In this document: positions 27,162 through 36,800 of the stretch, piece by piece
Layout: every line of letters begins with the position of its first letter
Numbering within the stretch: the first letter of the stretch is position 1
Assembly: GCA_022448265.1 (NCBI GenBank)
Contig: JAKVCC010000008.1
Coordinates: 42,587 to 106,586 of the forward strand
Length of the DNA: 64,000 bases
Source: Pirellulales bacterium
GTDB lineage: Bacteria; Planctomycetota; Planctomycetia; Pirellulales; Lacipirellulaceae
Direction: 5' to 3'
Position numbers and translations under genes: made by a program
The notes under the pieces: model-generated
The model's database searches: none
Seen by the model: the letters and a program-made list of their open reading frames with translations, nothing else
What the model was told of the DNA's origin: nothing

Positions 27162-27854
27162 TCAGACCATTGAAACGTCCAAACCAATTCGAGGACAAAA
27201 CCGCCTCATCGAACAATCGTCGCAACGGGGCCGTCGAGCAGAACAAATAGCACGCCCGTGATGGATCATCCGATGCGAAAACACAATCCACTCCTTTTTA
27301 GGCAAAAGGCGCATCAAATCACGCTCGACCCTGACCGCATCCCGTTCGCCTGTCAAACCCAGACGGCGACTCAAACGGCCGACATGCGTATCGACCACCA
27401 CACCGGTCGCCAAGCCGAACGCGGTACCCAAAACGACGTTGGCAGTTTTGCGCCCCACGCCGACAAGTGAAACGAGCGCATCCATTTCTTGGGGGACCTC
27501 GCCCTCAAATTGCTCAACAAGATCCGTACTACAGGCCTTAATGCTTTTGGCCTTGTTGCGAAACAATCCGATGCTTTGCACACTTTTTTCGATCTCCTTT
27601 AGCGATGCCCCAGCAAAGTCACCTGGTGTCTTGTACTTGCGAAATAAGTCTTTTGTAACCAGATTCACGCGATGGTCAGTGCATTGGGCGGATAGGATGG
27701 TGGCGATCAAGAGCTGAAATGGTGTCTGATGCACCAGGGCGCACGGTGCCTCGGGATAATCTGCCTTCAAACGCCGTACGACCTTCGCCGCCAGGCTCTT
27801 CGTAGCTGTCTCGGCAATCTTATTTTTGCGAGACGTCGGGCGCGGAACGGCCAT
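27162..27854 (-). CDS. nth: Endonuclease III (base-excision DNA glycosylase/AP lyase)
   Basis: This 230-residue enzyme removes oxidised pyrimidines and nicks the resulting abasic site. The helix-hairpin-helix is ALVSLVGVGRKTANVVLG, containing the catalytic Lys. The catalytic Asp lies in VVVDTHVGRLSRRLGL. The 4Fe-4S loop has the exact C-x6-C-x2-C-x5-C spacing in CSARRPRCDDCSMRRFC. A basic N-terminal extension (about 25 residues) precedes the conserved core. The gene is followed by dcd on the same strand, giving a small nucleotide/DNA-maintenance pair. Confidence 0.95.
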   Translation of the reverse strand: MAVPRPTSRKNKIAETATKSLAAKVVRRLKADYPEAPCALVHQTPFQLLIATILSAQCTDHRVNLVTKDLFRKYKTPGDFAGASLKEIEKSVQSIGLFRNKAKSIKACSTDLVEQFEGEVPQEMDALVSLVGVGRKTANVVLGTAFGLATGVVVDTHVGRLSRRLGLTGERDAVRVERDLMRLLPKKEWIVFSHRMIHHGRAICSARRPRCDDCSMRRFCPRIGLDVSMV

Positions 27855-28507
27855 AGATGACTTCCGATACCAACAGACGTAAAAAAGAAACCACTAACAG
27901 CAAGAAAACATCTAGCAAAAAAACCACCGAGAGCCAAAACATCAGAGTTAACAATCAACTAAAAAAAGCAACGAGCCGACAATCAAAAAACTAATGATCG
28001 ATGCCAGTAACGCAGACCGCACCACCTAGCACGGCGGCCGCCGGGCGTTATTGTGTCGGACCTGTGGAGGGTGTCAAGGCGCAGAGGGGCCAACGCCGCA
28101 TCAGGCCAAAGCGGGCCCCGACTGGGGCTAGGTGACGCAAAAAAAGAATTCCCCCGGCCCGAATCCTGGCCACCGAGCCCGTCGCCATACATTTGCACCG
28201 GGGTGAATGGGCGTCACCCCCAGCGGTGGGCCTGGGGTCATGTGCCAGGGATCGTAAAATGGCATGCCCATGGCCCTGGAATTGTCCTGCAAACCACCGG
28301 CTTTAACTGGTCCTCCCTCTGGTACCCGCCTATAATCTTATGGCGAGTCCCCCTCCCCCTCCCCCTACGCCTACAGTTGTTGCCTCTGCATGCCATGCCT
28401 CTTTCCCGTCCCCATGCCGGCCCAAACGCTGACTTCAAGCCCTGACTTCAACACCGGCAGCTCCAACGTCCTCCACACGCCTGCCCTACTAACACGAGCG
28501 CACACCG
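27855..28507. other. Long divergent spacer between nth and the DUF309 gene
   Basis: This 653-base gap is A-rich on the plus strand for its first 150 bases, then GC-rich. It contains TATAAT at 28331-28336 without a good -35, and three tandem CCCCCT units (28349-28366). I see no open frame with coding character and no recognisable RNA gene. Confidence 0.35.
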
Positions 28508-28891
28508 ATGCCTACCGCCCCGCCCGACCGCAGTCCGCTCTACCTTCAAGGTATCCGCTACTTCAATGAATGCGACTTTTTTGAATCGCATGAAACCTGG
28601 GAAGAACTGTGGACCGAATACCGGGGAGAAGCACGTCGGTTTTACCAAGGCCTGATTCAAGTGGCCGTGGCCCTTCACCATTTTGGAAATGGAAATATCC
28701 GAGGGGCAAAAAAAGTTTACTTGACCAGTCGTGCTTACCTCGAAGAATATCCGGCCACCTACGAAGGACTCGACCTAGAATCTTTTTTAAAACAGTACGA
28801 AGCGTGTTTTGCGACCGTACTTGCCAGCGACGAAGAGTTTCCGAAGATCGAAATCGATGTGGAGTTAATTCCGGAAATACATTTGGAATGA
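28508..28891 (+). CDS. DUF309 domain-containing protein
   Basis: This 127-residue protein matches the DUF309 helical family. The sequence GIRYFNECDFFESHETWEELW is followed by FYQGLIQVAVALHHF, GNIRGAKKVYLTS and a LEEYPATYEGLDLESFL segment. The conserved His-Glu-Trp and Phe-Tyr-Gln-Gly motifs form the presumed core. The biochemical role of the family is unknown. It starts at the ATG at 28508. The next gene downstream begins about 200 bases later behind its own candidate promoter. Confidence 0.87.
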   Translation: MPTAPPDRSPLYLQGIRYFNECDFFESHETWEELWTEYRGEARRFYQGLIQVAVALHHFGNGNIRGAKKVYLTSRAYLEEYPATYEGLDLESFLKQYEACFATVLASDEEFPKIEIDVELIPEIHLE

Positions 28892-28944
28892 CATAAAAAC
28901 GGACCAGAAAGCAAAAGGGCTGCGGGACAAGCGACTGTGGAACT

Positions 28945-28972
28945 TTGCGGCCATTGAATTACAAGATACAAT
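28945..28972 (+). promoter_or_regulatory. Candidate sigma-70 promoter for the LON-domain/folE pair
   Basis: TTGCGG (28945-28950) and TACAAT (28967-28972) are separated by 16 bases, about 120 bases before the LON-domain gene. Position and boxes are plausible. Confidence 0.35.
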
Positions 28973-29092
28973 TGCGAACACTTACTCCTATGCTCTTAGC
29001 CCACTTGGTGGTACTCTCCTTTTGACAGTCAGTCTTCCTATCCACAGTCGCCACTTCTACACTCTCCCCACTCCCCAACAGGCCGGTTGTCT

Positions 29093-29833
29093 ATGTTGCC
29101 CTGGAACGCTGAAGATTTGACCTTTGACGAAGCCCGATTTCACGGCAAGGCCCGGTTATTTCCGGTGCCAAATCTGGTCATGTATCCGCACGTAATGCAG
29201 CCTCTCAATATCTTTGAACCTCGCTATATAGAAATGCTAAACGAAGCGCTCGATAGTGACGGACTGATCGCCATGTGCGTGCTGATGCCCGGCTGGGAGA
29301 AGGACTATGAGAATCGGCCGCCCGTGCACTCCTATGCATGCTTGAGCCGCGTTGTAACCCACCAAAGGCAAGAAAACGGGCACTACAATATCTTGCTACT
29401 TGGAATGCGACGTGTGCGCATTGAAATGGAGCTAGACGCGGCACGGTCTTTCCGAGAAGCCCGTGTGGCGTTACTCGATGATTTCTGCCTGACAGAAAAC
29501 GACGCCGAACGGGTCGGATTGCAAACGGCGCTGACGCAGCGATTCCAAGAATGCCTGCCCGAGCAGAAGGCGATCCATCCGGCCTCGGCGGAAATGCTCT
29601 CGACGGAAATCCCGCTCAGCGTACTCACCGACCTGGTAAGCTTTGCGTTGCCCCTGGATCTCAAAACCAAATGCGAGTTGCTCAGCGAAAACGACGTCGA
29701 TCGTCGGGCCTGGATTCTGCTGGACGCATTGGATCGCCACGCCGACGAGGATCGGGGCGCCGATCACCCCAATAATCCGTTCGCCCACCGTCCCGCGTCA
29801 GGCGGTTATTTCCCCCCCTTCAGTGAGAATTGA
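29093..29833 (+). CDS. LON peptidase substrate-binding (LAN) domain protein
   Basis: This 246-residue protein consists of an ATP-dependent-protease La N-terminal-type domain without the AAA or protease parts. Typical segments are [50 protein letters not shown] and [12 protein letters not shown]. Its role is unknown; stand-alone LAN proteins are common in bacteria. The ATG at 29093 begins the conserved part closely enough; a TTG two codons earlier is possible. The folE start lies eight bases after its stop, which suggests translational coupling. Confidence 0.87.
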   Translation: MLPWNAEDLTFDEARFHGKARLFPVPNLVMYPHVMQPLNIFEPRYIEMLNEALDSDGLIAMCVLMPGWEKDYENRPPVHSYACLSRVVTHQRQENGHYNILLLGMRRVRIEMELDAARSFREARVALLDDFCLTENDAERVGLQTALTQRFQECLPEQKAIHPASAEMLSTEIPLSVLTDLVSFALPLDLKTKCELLSENDVDRRAWILLDALDRHADEDRGADHPNNPFAHRPASGGYFPPFSEN

Positions 29834-29841
29834 CTCGTTTC

Positions 29842-30504
29842 ATGCCTTCGACAAAAAAAAAGAACCCGGCGCCTCAACTGGATCACGACTGCGTAACCGG
29901 TAGGCCCGATTCAGCCGCGCATGCCAATGCGAGCCACAAGGTGGATATGCCACGCATCGAACGGGCTGTTCGTGAAATCCTGGCCGCGATCGGCGAAGAT
30001 CCCGACCGCGAGGGATTGCAGGATACCCCAGCACGCGTCGCCCGGATGTATGCCGAAATGTTCAGCGGATTGCACAGCGATCCGCGGATTCATCTGCAGA
30101 AGTTTTTTACGGAAAAGTATGACGAAATGGTGCTAGTACGCGACATCGCGTTCAATAGCATGTGCGAGCACCACATGCTCCCATTCATTGGCAAGGCACA
30201 TATCGGCTACGTCCCCAACGGCAAAGTTGTAGGTCTCAGCAAGCTGGCCCGTGTGGTCGAGGGAGTATCGAAACGCCCCCAGGTGCAGGAGCGAATGACA
30301 GAACAGATTGCCGACTTACTGATCGAGGAATTGGAAGTCAAAGGCGTGGCAGTTGTAATCGAGGCATCCCACTCGTGCATGGCGATCCGCGGCGTCCGCA
30401 AGCCGGGCAGTGAGTGCGTGACGTCGGCGATGAAGGGTCTATTCCGCTCGAATCTGTCGAGCCGCTCGGAAGTCATGACACTGATCTACGGCAACCGCAG
30501 CTAA
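29842..30504 (+). CDS. folE: GTP cyclohydrolase I
   Basis: This 220-residue enzyme converts GTP to dihydroneopterin triphosphate, the first step of folate (and possibly queuosine-type) synthesis. Motifs are [37 protein letters not shown] with zinc-ligand Cys and His, [34 protein letters not shown] with the second zinc Cys, and the family end around [11 protein letters not shown] Lys-rich N-terminal extension of about 30 residues precedes the core. The ATG at 29842 follows the LON-domain gene by eight bases. Confidence 0.96.
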   Translation: MPSTKKKNPAPQLDHDCVTGRPDSAAHANASHKVDMPRIERAVREILAAIGEDPDREGLQDTPARVARMYAEMFSGLHSDPRIHLQKFFTEKYDEMVLVRDIAFNSMCEHHMLPFIGKAHIGYVPNGKVVGLSKLARVVEGVSKRPQVQERMTEQIADLLIEELEVKGVAVVIEASHSCMAIRGVRKPGSECVTSAMKGLFRSNLSSRSEVMTLIYGNRS

Positions 30505-30600
30505 CACATGGTTGCGAGGTGCCAACCACGAGGGGTGAGTTTAGATACTTTCGATTAATTCGCGCGGATCGACAACGAAAAACAGACGACTCCACCGACT

Positions 30601-31455
30601 ATGTCCCTATTAATCCAGTTCCTGCTGCGGCTCACCTTTGGGCTGGCAGTGGGAATGGGAATCACACCTGCTCGCCTGGTAACCAGCGGCTATTTTCGCA
30701 ATCATCTCTATGTGACACTAAGCCTGTCGTTGCTGGCAGCACTGCTCTCCTACTCGTTTATGCCCGCGGCTTTCGGGTATGCCATGGGGGCGGCGATCTG
30801 CAGTTATGTGGGATCCGTCTATTGGTTGTTCGAGAAACCGGGCCCCGGAAAATTGCTACTGCTACTGGTGGCCCTGGCTGCCTGGACGGGAGCTTCCAGC
30901 CAACCGCCAAGGCTTGTCGATGCGAAAAAAAAAATCATCGAGAATGTGGTCTACTCAGATAACACAGTTAGCCAAGCGGTGTCTGCAGAAAATACTGACA
31001 AATTTCCTCGGCGATTGGTGAGAGGGCAACTCGGCCAAGGTTTCTTGTCGGCGGCCTCAGTGGTTAGCTCGGGCCTCTTATTGGGCATGACCATGGCAGC
31101 TATGCTTTTGGGGCATTGGTATCTTAATACACCCACCATGGAATTGGTGCCGCTCAGGCGATTGATTGGGGCCATGGGCGTGGCGGTCTCGCTGCAAATC
31201 GTCATTTCGACGTTGGGGCTGTGGGGTGAAATCGCCGCTACCGACCAGCTTTCCGTGCCGTGGATTCTATTTGTCATCCTGCGCTGGACCTTCGGGCTCT
31301 TAGGAGTTGCGGTGCTCACCTGGATGGCGTGGCAAACATTGAAAATTCCCAACACACAAAGTGCCACAGGCATTCTCTACGTGGCCGTTATCGGCACGTT
31401 TGTCGGGGAAACAATGGCCCTGCTACTGTCGAGCGAGTCACTATATCCGCTATAA
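30601..31455 (+). CDS. Predicted multi-pass membrane protein, function unknown
   Basis: This 284-residue protein is dominated by hydrophobic helices. I count about eight candidate membrane segments, for example FLLRLTFGLAVGMGI, LSLSLLAALLSYSF, LLLLLVALAAW, SVVSSGLLLGMTMAAMLL, LIGAMGVAVSLQIVI, WILFVILRWTFGLLGV and ILYVAVIGTFVGETMALLL. One soluble, charged loop (about 100-140) separates the halves. I do not recognise a family and see no cofactor-binding motifs. It lies 97 bases after folE and before the small zinc-ribbon membrane protein on the same strand. Confidence 0.75.
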   Translation: MSLLIQFLLRLTFGLAVGMGITPARLVTSGYFRNHLYVTLSLSLLAALLSYSFMPAAFGYAMGAAICSYVGSVYWLFEKPGPGKLLLLLVALAAWTGASSQPPRLVDAKKKIIENVVYSDNTVSQAVSAENTDKFPRRLVRGQLGQGFLSAASVVSSGLLLGMTMAAMLLGHWYLNTPTMELVPLRRLIGAMGVAVSLQIVISTLGLWGEIAATDQLSVPWILFVILRWTFGLLGVAVLTWMAWQTLKIPNTQSATGILYVAVIGTFVGETMALLLSSESLYPL

Positions 31456-31611
31456 TGGCGGGGCCAATAACCGGGGTCGCACGATCCAGGACCTAAACGC
31501 TGCCGAGCCGACCCCCAGCTTCCTAAACCGCCGGTCGTCGCTGTCCCCTGGCCATGGGTCCCTGCTCATGGGCCATGCTAATCCTTTAGCCGCTTCAAAT
31601 GAGGCCCCACC

Positions 31612-32067
31612 GTGAACGTCACCTACGCCTGTCCAGCATGTGAAGTTGGTGTGCGACTAACGTTCGACAGCAAAACGCCAGCGCTGGTTTGTCCACACTG
31701 CGGCGAGCGACTGGCGATTTCCGGCGATGCGGTTGCCGGCGATTCTGTCAAGCGTTGCCTGAGCTGCCCCAGTACTGACCTGTACGTACGCAAAGATTTT
31801 CCGCAGCGGGTCGGCATGGCTTTTGTAGCAGCCGGGGTCATCGGCAGTTCAATCGCCTGGTACTACATGGATGTCTACTGGACGTTCGGTATACTATTCG
31901 CGACGGCGATTGCTGATTTCGCGCTCTACATAGTGGTAGGCGACGCACTGATGTGCTATCGCTGCCAGTCGCAATACCGTGGAGTCAAGGAAATGAATAG
32001 CCACGACAGCTTTGATCTGGAGATGCATGAACGATATCGACAGTTGGCGGCACGGCTCGAGCAGTAA
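31612..32067 (+). CDS. Small zinc-ribbon protein with two membrane helices
   Basis: This 151-residue protein has an N-terminal zinc ribbon (CPACEVGV and CPHCGERL). A second Cys pair in CLSCPSTDLYVRKDFPQR and a third, CYRCQSQYRG, follow the membrane part. Two membrane helices lie at about 67-87 and 90-110 (MAFVAAGVIGSSIAWYYM and FGILFATAIADFALYIVV). The start is a GTG at 31612 with a GAGG stretch upstream. The function is not known; it may be a redox or metal-sensing protein serving the downstream oxidoreductase, but only adjacency suggests this. Confidence 0.75.
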   Translation: MNVTYACPACEVGVRLTFDSKTPALVCPHCGERLAISGDAVAGDSVKRCLSCPSTDLYVRKDFPQRVGMAFVAAGVIGSSIAWYYMDVYWTFGILFATAIADFALYIVVGDALMCYRCQSQYRGVKEMNSHDSFDLEMHERYRQLAARLEQ

Positions 32068-32104
32068 TGATGTACGAAAGTAGTTCCGACCCTCGGTAGT
32101 ACCC

Positions 32105-35080
32105 ATGGACGTCGAACAACAGCGCATCGAAGAAGACCTACGGGGACAGATTGCCGGCGACGTGTATTGCGACGACCTGTTTGTGCAGCTCTACGCCACC
32201 GACGCCAGCATTTACGAAGTGCCACCGCGAGGCGTTGTCAGGCCGCGAACCGTCGAGGACGTTGTCGCGACCGTGCGCTATGCGGCCGAGCACGAAATCA
32301 CTTTGCACCCGCGGGGCAGCGGGTCGGGCCTGGCGGGAGAGTCGCTAGGGAGTGGATTGATCGTTGATTTTTCCAGGTACATGCGCCGCATCGTCGACAT
32401 TTCGGATGATAGTGCGCGGGTCCAGGCAGGGGTCGTCCTCGATCAACTGAATTCCAAACTGGCCGCCCGCGGCCGCGTTTTTGGCCCTGATCCGGCCACC
32501 AGCCAGATAACGACTATGGGCGGTGTGGTGGCGGTGGATGCCGCCGGAAGCCGCTGGCCCGCCTATGGCTCAGCCCGCAGTTACGTCCGGTCGCTGGAAG
32601 TGGTCTTGGCCAATGGCGACGTCGCTCGCCTCGCGCTGCACGATCTTCCGCCTCCCGCGCAGGGTAGCGAAGAATCGTCGCTCGCTCCGCTACTGCGCGG
32701 ACTGCATACGATACTCAATCAATTTGCAGAAGAGATCCAGAGCAACCAGCCTCGCAGCCTAGTGAACAGCTGTGGCTACCGGCTCGATGACGTGCGAATC
32801 GAGGATCAGCTCCACCTGGCGCGCTTGTTTACGGGCAGCGAGGGAACCTTGGGCCTGATTACCGAGTTGGAAGTCTCGACCTGCCCCATACCTAACCATT
32901 GCGGCAGCGTGCTTTTTTTCTTCGAAAGCCTGGAAAAGGCGGCCATGGCGGCGATCGAGCTACGTTCGCTGGGACCGAGCGCATGCGATCTGATGGATCG
33001 ACGGCACTTGAGCCTGGCGCGAGAAAGCGACCGGCGCTATGAACTGCTGATCCCCCAAGGGGCTGAAGCGGTCCTCTTGGTTGAACAACAAGCCGATTCC
33101 CCGACAGAACTTCAAGATCGATTGGCGGCGATGGTCGACCTCGTGCAGCATCAATCCGCGTTGGCGTCGGGAGCGTACGTAGCGGCCGATACTTACGATC
33201 ATGAATTGTTGTGGCATTTGGCTATGCATTACGTCCCCACACTATATCGCCTGAAGGGTTTTACCCGTCCTATTCCGATTATCGAAGCTATCGCCTTGCC
33301 ACCTGAGGAGCTGCCAAAATTCTTGCACCATCTGCAGCAAACACTGAAGCAAGAGCAAATAATCGCGTCGCTTTTTGGGCATGTCGGACACGGCCAACTT
33401 CACATCCGCCCCTTTCTCGACTTGGGCAATCCGGACGACGCAAAAAAAATGGCATCGCTGGCCGACCACCTCTATCCACAAGTTTGGGACTTGGGCGGCA
33501 CCATCAGTGGTCAACATGGGGATGGCATGAGCCGCACGTCCTACGTGGCAGCTCAGTATGGTCCATTGGCCGATGCCTTCGGCAACATCAAAGAACTATT
33601 CGATCCGGAGTTGATTCTGAACCCGGGAAAAATTGTGGCCGAACAAGGCGCAGGCATCACCGAACACTTGCGCCAAGTTACCTACCCACTGCCGGAAAAA
33701 CTTGACCTTGCCGACGAGCGGCCCACGTCGCCAGCCGACCCCATAATTGAACTCCAGCTCGATTGGCGGCCGGAGGAAATGCTCCAATCCGCGCGGGCCT
33801 GCAACGGCTGTGCGTCCTGTCGCACCCAAAGCGAAAATACTCGCATGTGTCCCATTTTTCGCTATGCGCCGCGTGAGGAAGCGTCGCCGCGAGCCAAAGC
33901 CAACCTAGCACGTGGCGTGCTAACCGGGGCACTGCCCGCCAGCACTGGCCTGGAAGAGGCATGCAAAGAGATTGTCGATTTGTGCGTTCACTGCCACATG
34001 TGCCGACAGGAGTGTCCAGCCAATGTGGACATCCCCAAGCTGATGGTTGAAGCCAAAGCAACTTTTGTTGCAACCAATGGTGAAAGGGTCCATGATTGGC
34101 TAATCGCGCGAGTAGACAACTTGTGCCGGATTGGCGCAAGTTTTTCTCGTTTGGCCAACTGGACCCTGCGCAATCGATTCGCCCGCTGGCTGCTGGAAAA
34201 AATTCTGGGCATCGCGCAGGGACGCAAGTTGCCGCGTTTTAGTCGTCGACCTTTTCTGCAACAGGCGGAGAATCGCCGCTGGCACCGTCCGCAACATGAT
34301 TCGAAGGACAAGGTCCTCTATTTCGTCGACACGTATGCCAACTATTGCGACACGCAACTAGCACAGGCATTTGCCGCCGTTTTGCGGCACAACGGTGTCA
34401 ACGTGTATGTTCCCGGAGGCCAGCGGCAGGCCGGCATGCCGCTCATTTCCCGAGGCGTGCTGGAACCGGCGCGGCAGGCCGCCGAAGAAAACGTGGCCCT
34501 TCTGGCGGAGGCGGTACGTCAGGGACACAAGATCGTAGCAACCGAGCCATCGGCCGCACTGGCTCTGACGCACGAGTATCCAATCCTGCTCCCCGGCGAT
34601 CACGATGCGGAATTGGTGGCGAACAACGTTTTCGAAGCATGCCACTATCTTTGGCATCGGCACCAGCAGGGCAAGTTGCGTCTTGATTTTTCCCCACTGG
34701 AGCTGACGATCGGCTACCACCTGCCTTGCCACACCAAGGCCCTGGCGATGGGCACGCCCGCAGTGCGCCTGCTCGAGTTGATTCCCGAACTTCAGATCGA
34801 GCGACTGGAAAAGGGATGCAGCGGCATGGCCGGTACCTATGGCATCCAGCGCGTCAATTACCGCAACAGTCTGCGGGCCGGACTGCCCTTGCTCACGGCA
34901 ATCCGCAACGGCAATTTCCAACTAGGTGCCACCGAATGTAGCACCTGCAAGATTCAGATGGAGCAGGGCACCTCGCGGCCTACGATCCACCCGATCAAAC
35001 TGGTCGCTTTGGCCTACGGCCTGATGCCCGAGATGCACACATTGATCGATAGCCCTGCGGAAGAACTGGTGGTAACATGA
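32105..35080 (+). CDS. Fused FAD-linked oxidase / Fe-S oxidoreductase (GlcD-GlcF-like, D-lactate/glycolate dehydrogenase type)
   Basis: This 991-residue cytoplasmic or membrane-associated enzyme probably oxidises a 2-hydroxy acid. The N-terminal FAD-binding (PCMH) domain (about 40-220) includes LHPRGSGSGLAGESLGSG. The FAD-oxidase C-terminal part has FGHVGHGQLHIRPF and ISGQHGDGMSR. A ferredoxin domain with two 4Fe-4S motifs follows at about 565-640 (CNGCASCRTQSENTRMCP and CVHCHMCRQECPANVDIP). The C-terminal CCG domain has YHLPCHTKAL, KGCSGMAGTYG and CSTCKIQMEQG. In E. coli these parts are split between GlcD and GlcF. moaD overlaps its stop by four bases, so it heads the molybdenum-cofactor transcript. 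Confidence 0.92.
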   Translation: MDVEQQRIEEDLRGQIAGDVYCDDLFVQLYATDASIYEVPPRGVVRPRTVEDVVATVRYAAEHEITLHPRGSGSGLAGESLGSGLIVDFSRYMRRIVDISDDSARVQAGVVLDQLNSKLAARGRVFGPDPATSQITTMGGVVAVDAAGSRWPAYGSARSYVRSLEVVLANGDVARLALHDLPPPAQGSEESSLAPLLRGLHTILNQFAEEIQSNQPRSLVNSCGYRLDDVRIEDQLHLARLFTGSEGTLGLITELEVSTCPIPNHCGSVLFFFESLEKAAMAAIELRSLGPSACDLMDRRHLSLARESDRRYELLIPQGAEAVLLVEQQADSPTELQDRLAAMVDLVQHQSALASGAYVAADTYDHELLWHLAMHYVPTLYRLKGFTRPIPIIEAIALPPEELPKFLHHLQQTLKQEQIIASLFGHVGHGQLHIRPFLDLGNPDDAKKMASLADHLYPQVWDLGGTISGQHGDGMSRTSYVAAQYGPLADAFGNIKELFDPELILNPGKIVAEQGAGITEHLRQVTYPLPEKLDLADERPTSPADPIIELQLDWRPEEMLQSARACNGCASCRTQSENTRMCPIFRYAPREEASPRAKANLARGVLTGALPASTGLEEACKEIVDLCVHCHMCRQECPANVDIPKLMVEAKATFVATNGERVHDWLIARVDNLCRIGASFSRLANWTLRNRFARWLLEKILGIAQGRKLPRFSRRPFLQQAENRRWHRPQHDSKDKVLYFVDTYANYCDTQLAQAFAAVLRHNGVNVYVPGGQRQAGMPLISRGVLEPARQAAEENVALLAEAVRQGHKIVATEPSAALALTHEYPILLPGDHDAELVANNVFEACHYLWHRHQQGKLRLDFSPLELTIGYHLPCHTKALAMGTPAVRLLELIPELQIERLEKGCSGMAGTYGIQRVNYRNSLRAGLPLLTAIRNGNFQLGATECSTCKIQMEQGTSRPTIHPIKLVALAYGLMPEMHTLIDSPAEELVVT

Positions 35081-35322
35081 GAGTTGTCGTGAAGCTATTT
35101 GCTGGGGCCCGCGAAGCTGTTGGCGACTCGGAGATTTCCACTGAAATCCCTGACAACTCTTCGATACGCGTGCTACGGGAATCGTTGTTAAAGCGCTACC
35201 CGACCCTGCAGCCGCTACTGCCGCATGCGATGTTTGCCTTGAACGCGGAATACGCGGGCGACGACGCCTCGATACCGGAGGGTGCTGAAATTGCCTGCAT
35301 CCCGCCGGTCAGCGGCGGCTAA
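35077..35322 (+). CDS. moaD: Molybdopterin synthase sulfur-carrier subunit
   Basis: This 81-residue ubiquitin-fold protein carries sulfur as a C-terminal thiocarboxylate. It ends exactly in the required SGG, preceded by IPPVSGG, and has the typical LFAGAREAVGDSEI opening. The ATG overlaps the upstream oxidoreductase stop (ATGA). moaE follows 30 bases later. Adenylation by MoeB or an equivalent is needed; no such gene is in the window. Confidence 0.92.
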   Translation: MRVVVKLFAGAREAVGDSEISTEIPDNSSIRVLRESLLKRYPTLQPLLPHAMFALNAEYAGDDASIPEGAEIACIPPVSGG

Positions 35323-35352
35323 TCACAACCCAAATTATTCTGTGCCTCTCTC

Positions 35353-35775
35353 ATGATTGAGCTAACCCGCGATCTCGTGGATGCCAGCGCCCTGGTGGAA
35401 CGCGCAACGTCGCCCAGGGTGGGCGCAGTGCTGATGTTTTTAGGCGTTACGCGGCAGTTTGACGAAGATCGTGAAACGGCATCGTTGCAGTACGAGGCTT
35501 ATGAGAAAATGGCCTTAGCGGAGTTGGCCCGGTTGGAATCCGAAGCGCGCCGAACCTGGCCAATCTCGGAATGTTTGATTGTCCATCGGTTAGGCCTGGT
35601 TCCGCTTGGGGAAGCGAGCGTGGCGGTTGTGACGGCCAGCCCGCACCGCAGCGAAGCCTTTGCTGCGGGACAATGGCTGATTGATACACTGAAAGAACGT
35701 GTCCCCATTTGGAAACAAGAACACTGGGTCGACGGGACCAAAGATTGGGTGCATGCAACAGAGCTAAAGAAATGA
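35353..35775 (+). CDS. moaE: Molybdopterin synthase catalytic subunit
   Basis: This 140-residue subunit converts cyclic pyranopterin monophosphate to molybdopterin with sulfur from MoaD. Conserved parts are GAVLMFLGVTRQ, LQYEAYEKMALAEL, HRLGLVPLGEASVAV, SPHRSEAF and the active-site lysine stretch LKERVPIWKQEHW. Length is typical. Its stop overlaps the moaA start (ATGA), indicating tight coupling. Confidence 0.95.
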   Translation: MIELTRDLVDASALVERATSPRVGAVLMFLGVTRQFDEDRETASLQYEAYEKMALAELARLESEARRTWPISECLIVHRLGLVPLGEASVAVVTASPHRSEAFAAGQWLIDTLKERVPIWKQEHWVDGTKDWVHATELKK

Positions 35776-36791
35776 CACATGACGAGGGACCACAATTCGA
35801 AAATGCCTTAATCGACCGGTTGGGTCGCGTGCATACGAATCTGCGATTGAGCGTGACAGATCGGTGCAATATTCGCTGCTTCTATTGCATGCCAGCTGAA
35901 AATGTCGAGTATCGGCCCCACGAAGAGTTGCTCCACTACGAAGAAATCGTGCGATTCACGCGTGTCGCCACCACAGTCGGCATCAACAAACTCCGCATCA
36001 CAGGCGGAGAGCCGCTGGTACGTCGCGACTTGCACACGCTCATCGCAGAATTGGCCAAGCTTCCAGGCATTGAGGATCTCGCCCTGACCACCAATGGCAT
36101 GCTGCTGGGCGAGCAAGCTGAACTGCTCAAAGCGGCGGGACTCAAGCGGCTGAACATTAGCCTGGACACCCTGCGTGAGGAGACCTTCCAGCGCATTGCG
36201 CGCCGCCCGGGCGTGCAGCAGGTTTTGGACGGCATCTTGGAAGCGCAGCGCGTGGGCTTCCAGCAGATCCGGCTCAATGCGCTGGCCATTGCGGGCCTAA
36301 CTGAACAGGATGTAGTTCCGCTGGCAGAGTTTTCGCGCTCGCACGGTTTTGAATTGCGATTCATTGAGTTCATGCCGCTAAGCGCCGAGGACGTGTGGGA
36401 CTCCGAACGAGTCCTGACCGGAAAGACGCTGCGCCGACTGCTGGAAGAGGCGTTTGGCCCGCTCGTGCCGGCGAAGCGAAACGATCCGCATCAGCCCGCA
36501 GTGGACTACCAATTTGCTGATGGTCAGGGAAAAATAGGCCTGATCAATCCCGTCAGCGAGCCCTTTTGCGGCAACTGTAACCGCTTACGATTAACGGCCG
36601 AGGGGCAGATCCGCAACTGCCTATTCGCCACTCGAGAGTGGGATGCCCGGGCCATACTACGAGGCGAAGCGGACGATGACGAGCTCCGGAAACTTCTACG
36701 CGATTGTGTCGCCGCCAAGCAGCCAGCCCACGGCATTGGAGCAGACGACTTCGAAAAGCCACAGCGGGCCATGTATCAGATCGGCGGATGA
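35772..36791 (+). CDS. moaA: GTP 3',8-cyclase (MoaA), radical SAM
   Basis: This 339-residue enzyme starts molybdenum-cofactor synthesis by rearranging GTP. The radical SAM cluster is CNIRCFYC (Cys32, Cys36, Cys39). GGEPLVRRDL, NISLDTL and LRFIEFMPL are conserved. The C-terminal auxiliary 4Fe-4S site is CGNCNRLRLTAEGQIRNC, and the protein ends in the GG needed for activity (MYQIGG). The ATG at 35772 overlaps the moaE stop; a longer open frame upstream (from 35709) is not used. A cysteine desulfurase follows nine bases after its stop. Confidence 0.96.
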   Translation: MTHDEGPQFENALIDRLGRVHTNLRLSVTDRCNIRCFYCMPAENVEYRPHEELLHYEEIVRFTRVATTVGINKLRITGGEPLVRRDLHTLIAELAKLPGIEDLALTTNGMLLGEQAELLKAAGLKRLNISLDTLREETFQRIARRPGVQQVLDGILEAQRVGFQQIRLNALAIAGLTEQDVVPLAEFSRSHGFELRFIEFMPLSAEDVWDSERVLTGKTLRRLLEEAFGPLVPAKRNDPHQPAVDYQFADGQGKIGLINPVSEPFCGNCNRLRLTAEGQIRNCLFATREWDARAILRGEADDDELRKLLRDCVAAKQPAHGIGADDFEKPQRAMYQIGG

Positions 36792-36800
36792 CGAGAACCT

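Noticed and set aside
28349-28366. (CCCCCT)3 as a G-quadruplex or CRISPR-like repeat
   Set aside because: There are only three short units; four G-runs would be needed for a quadruplex, and there is no spacer pattern.
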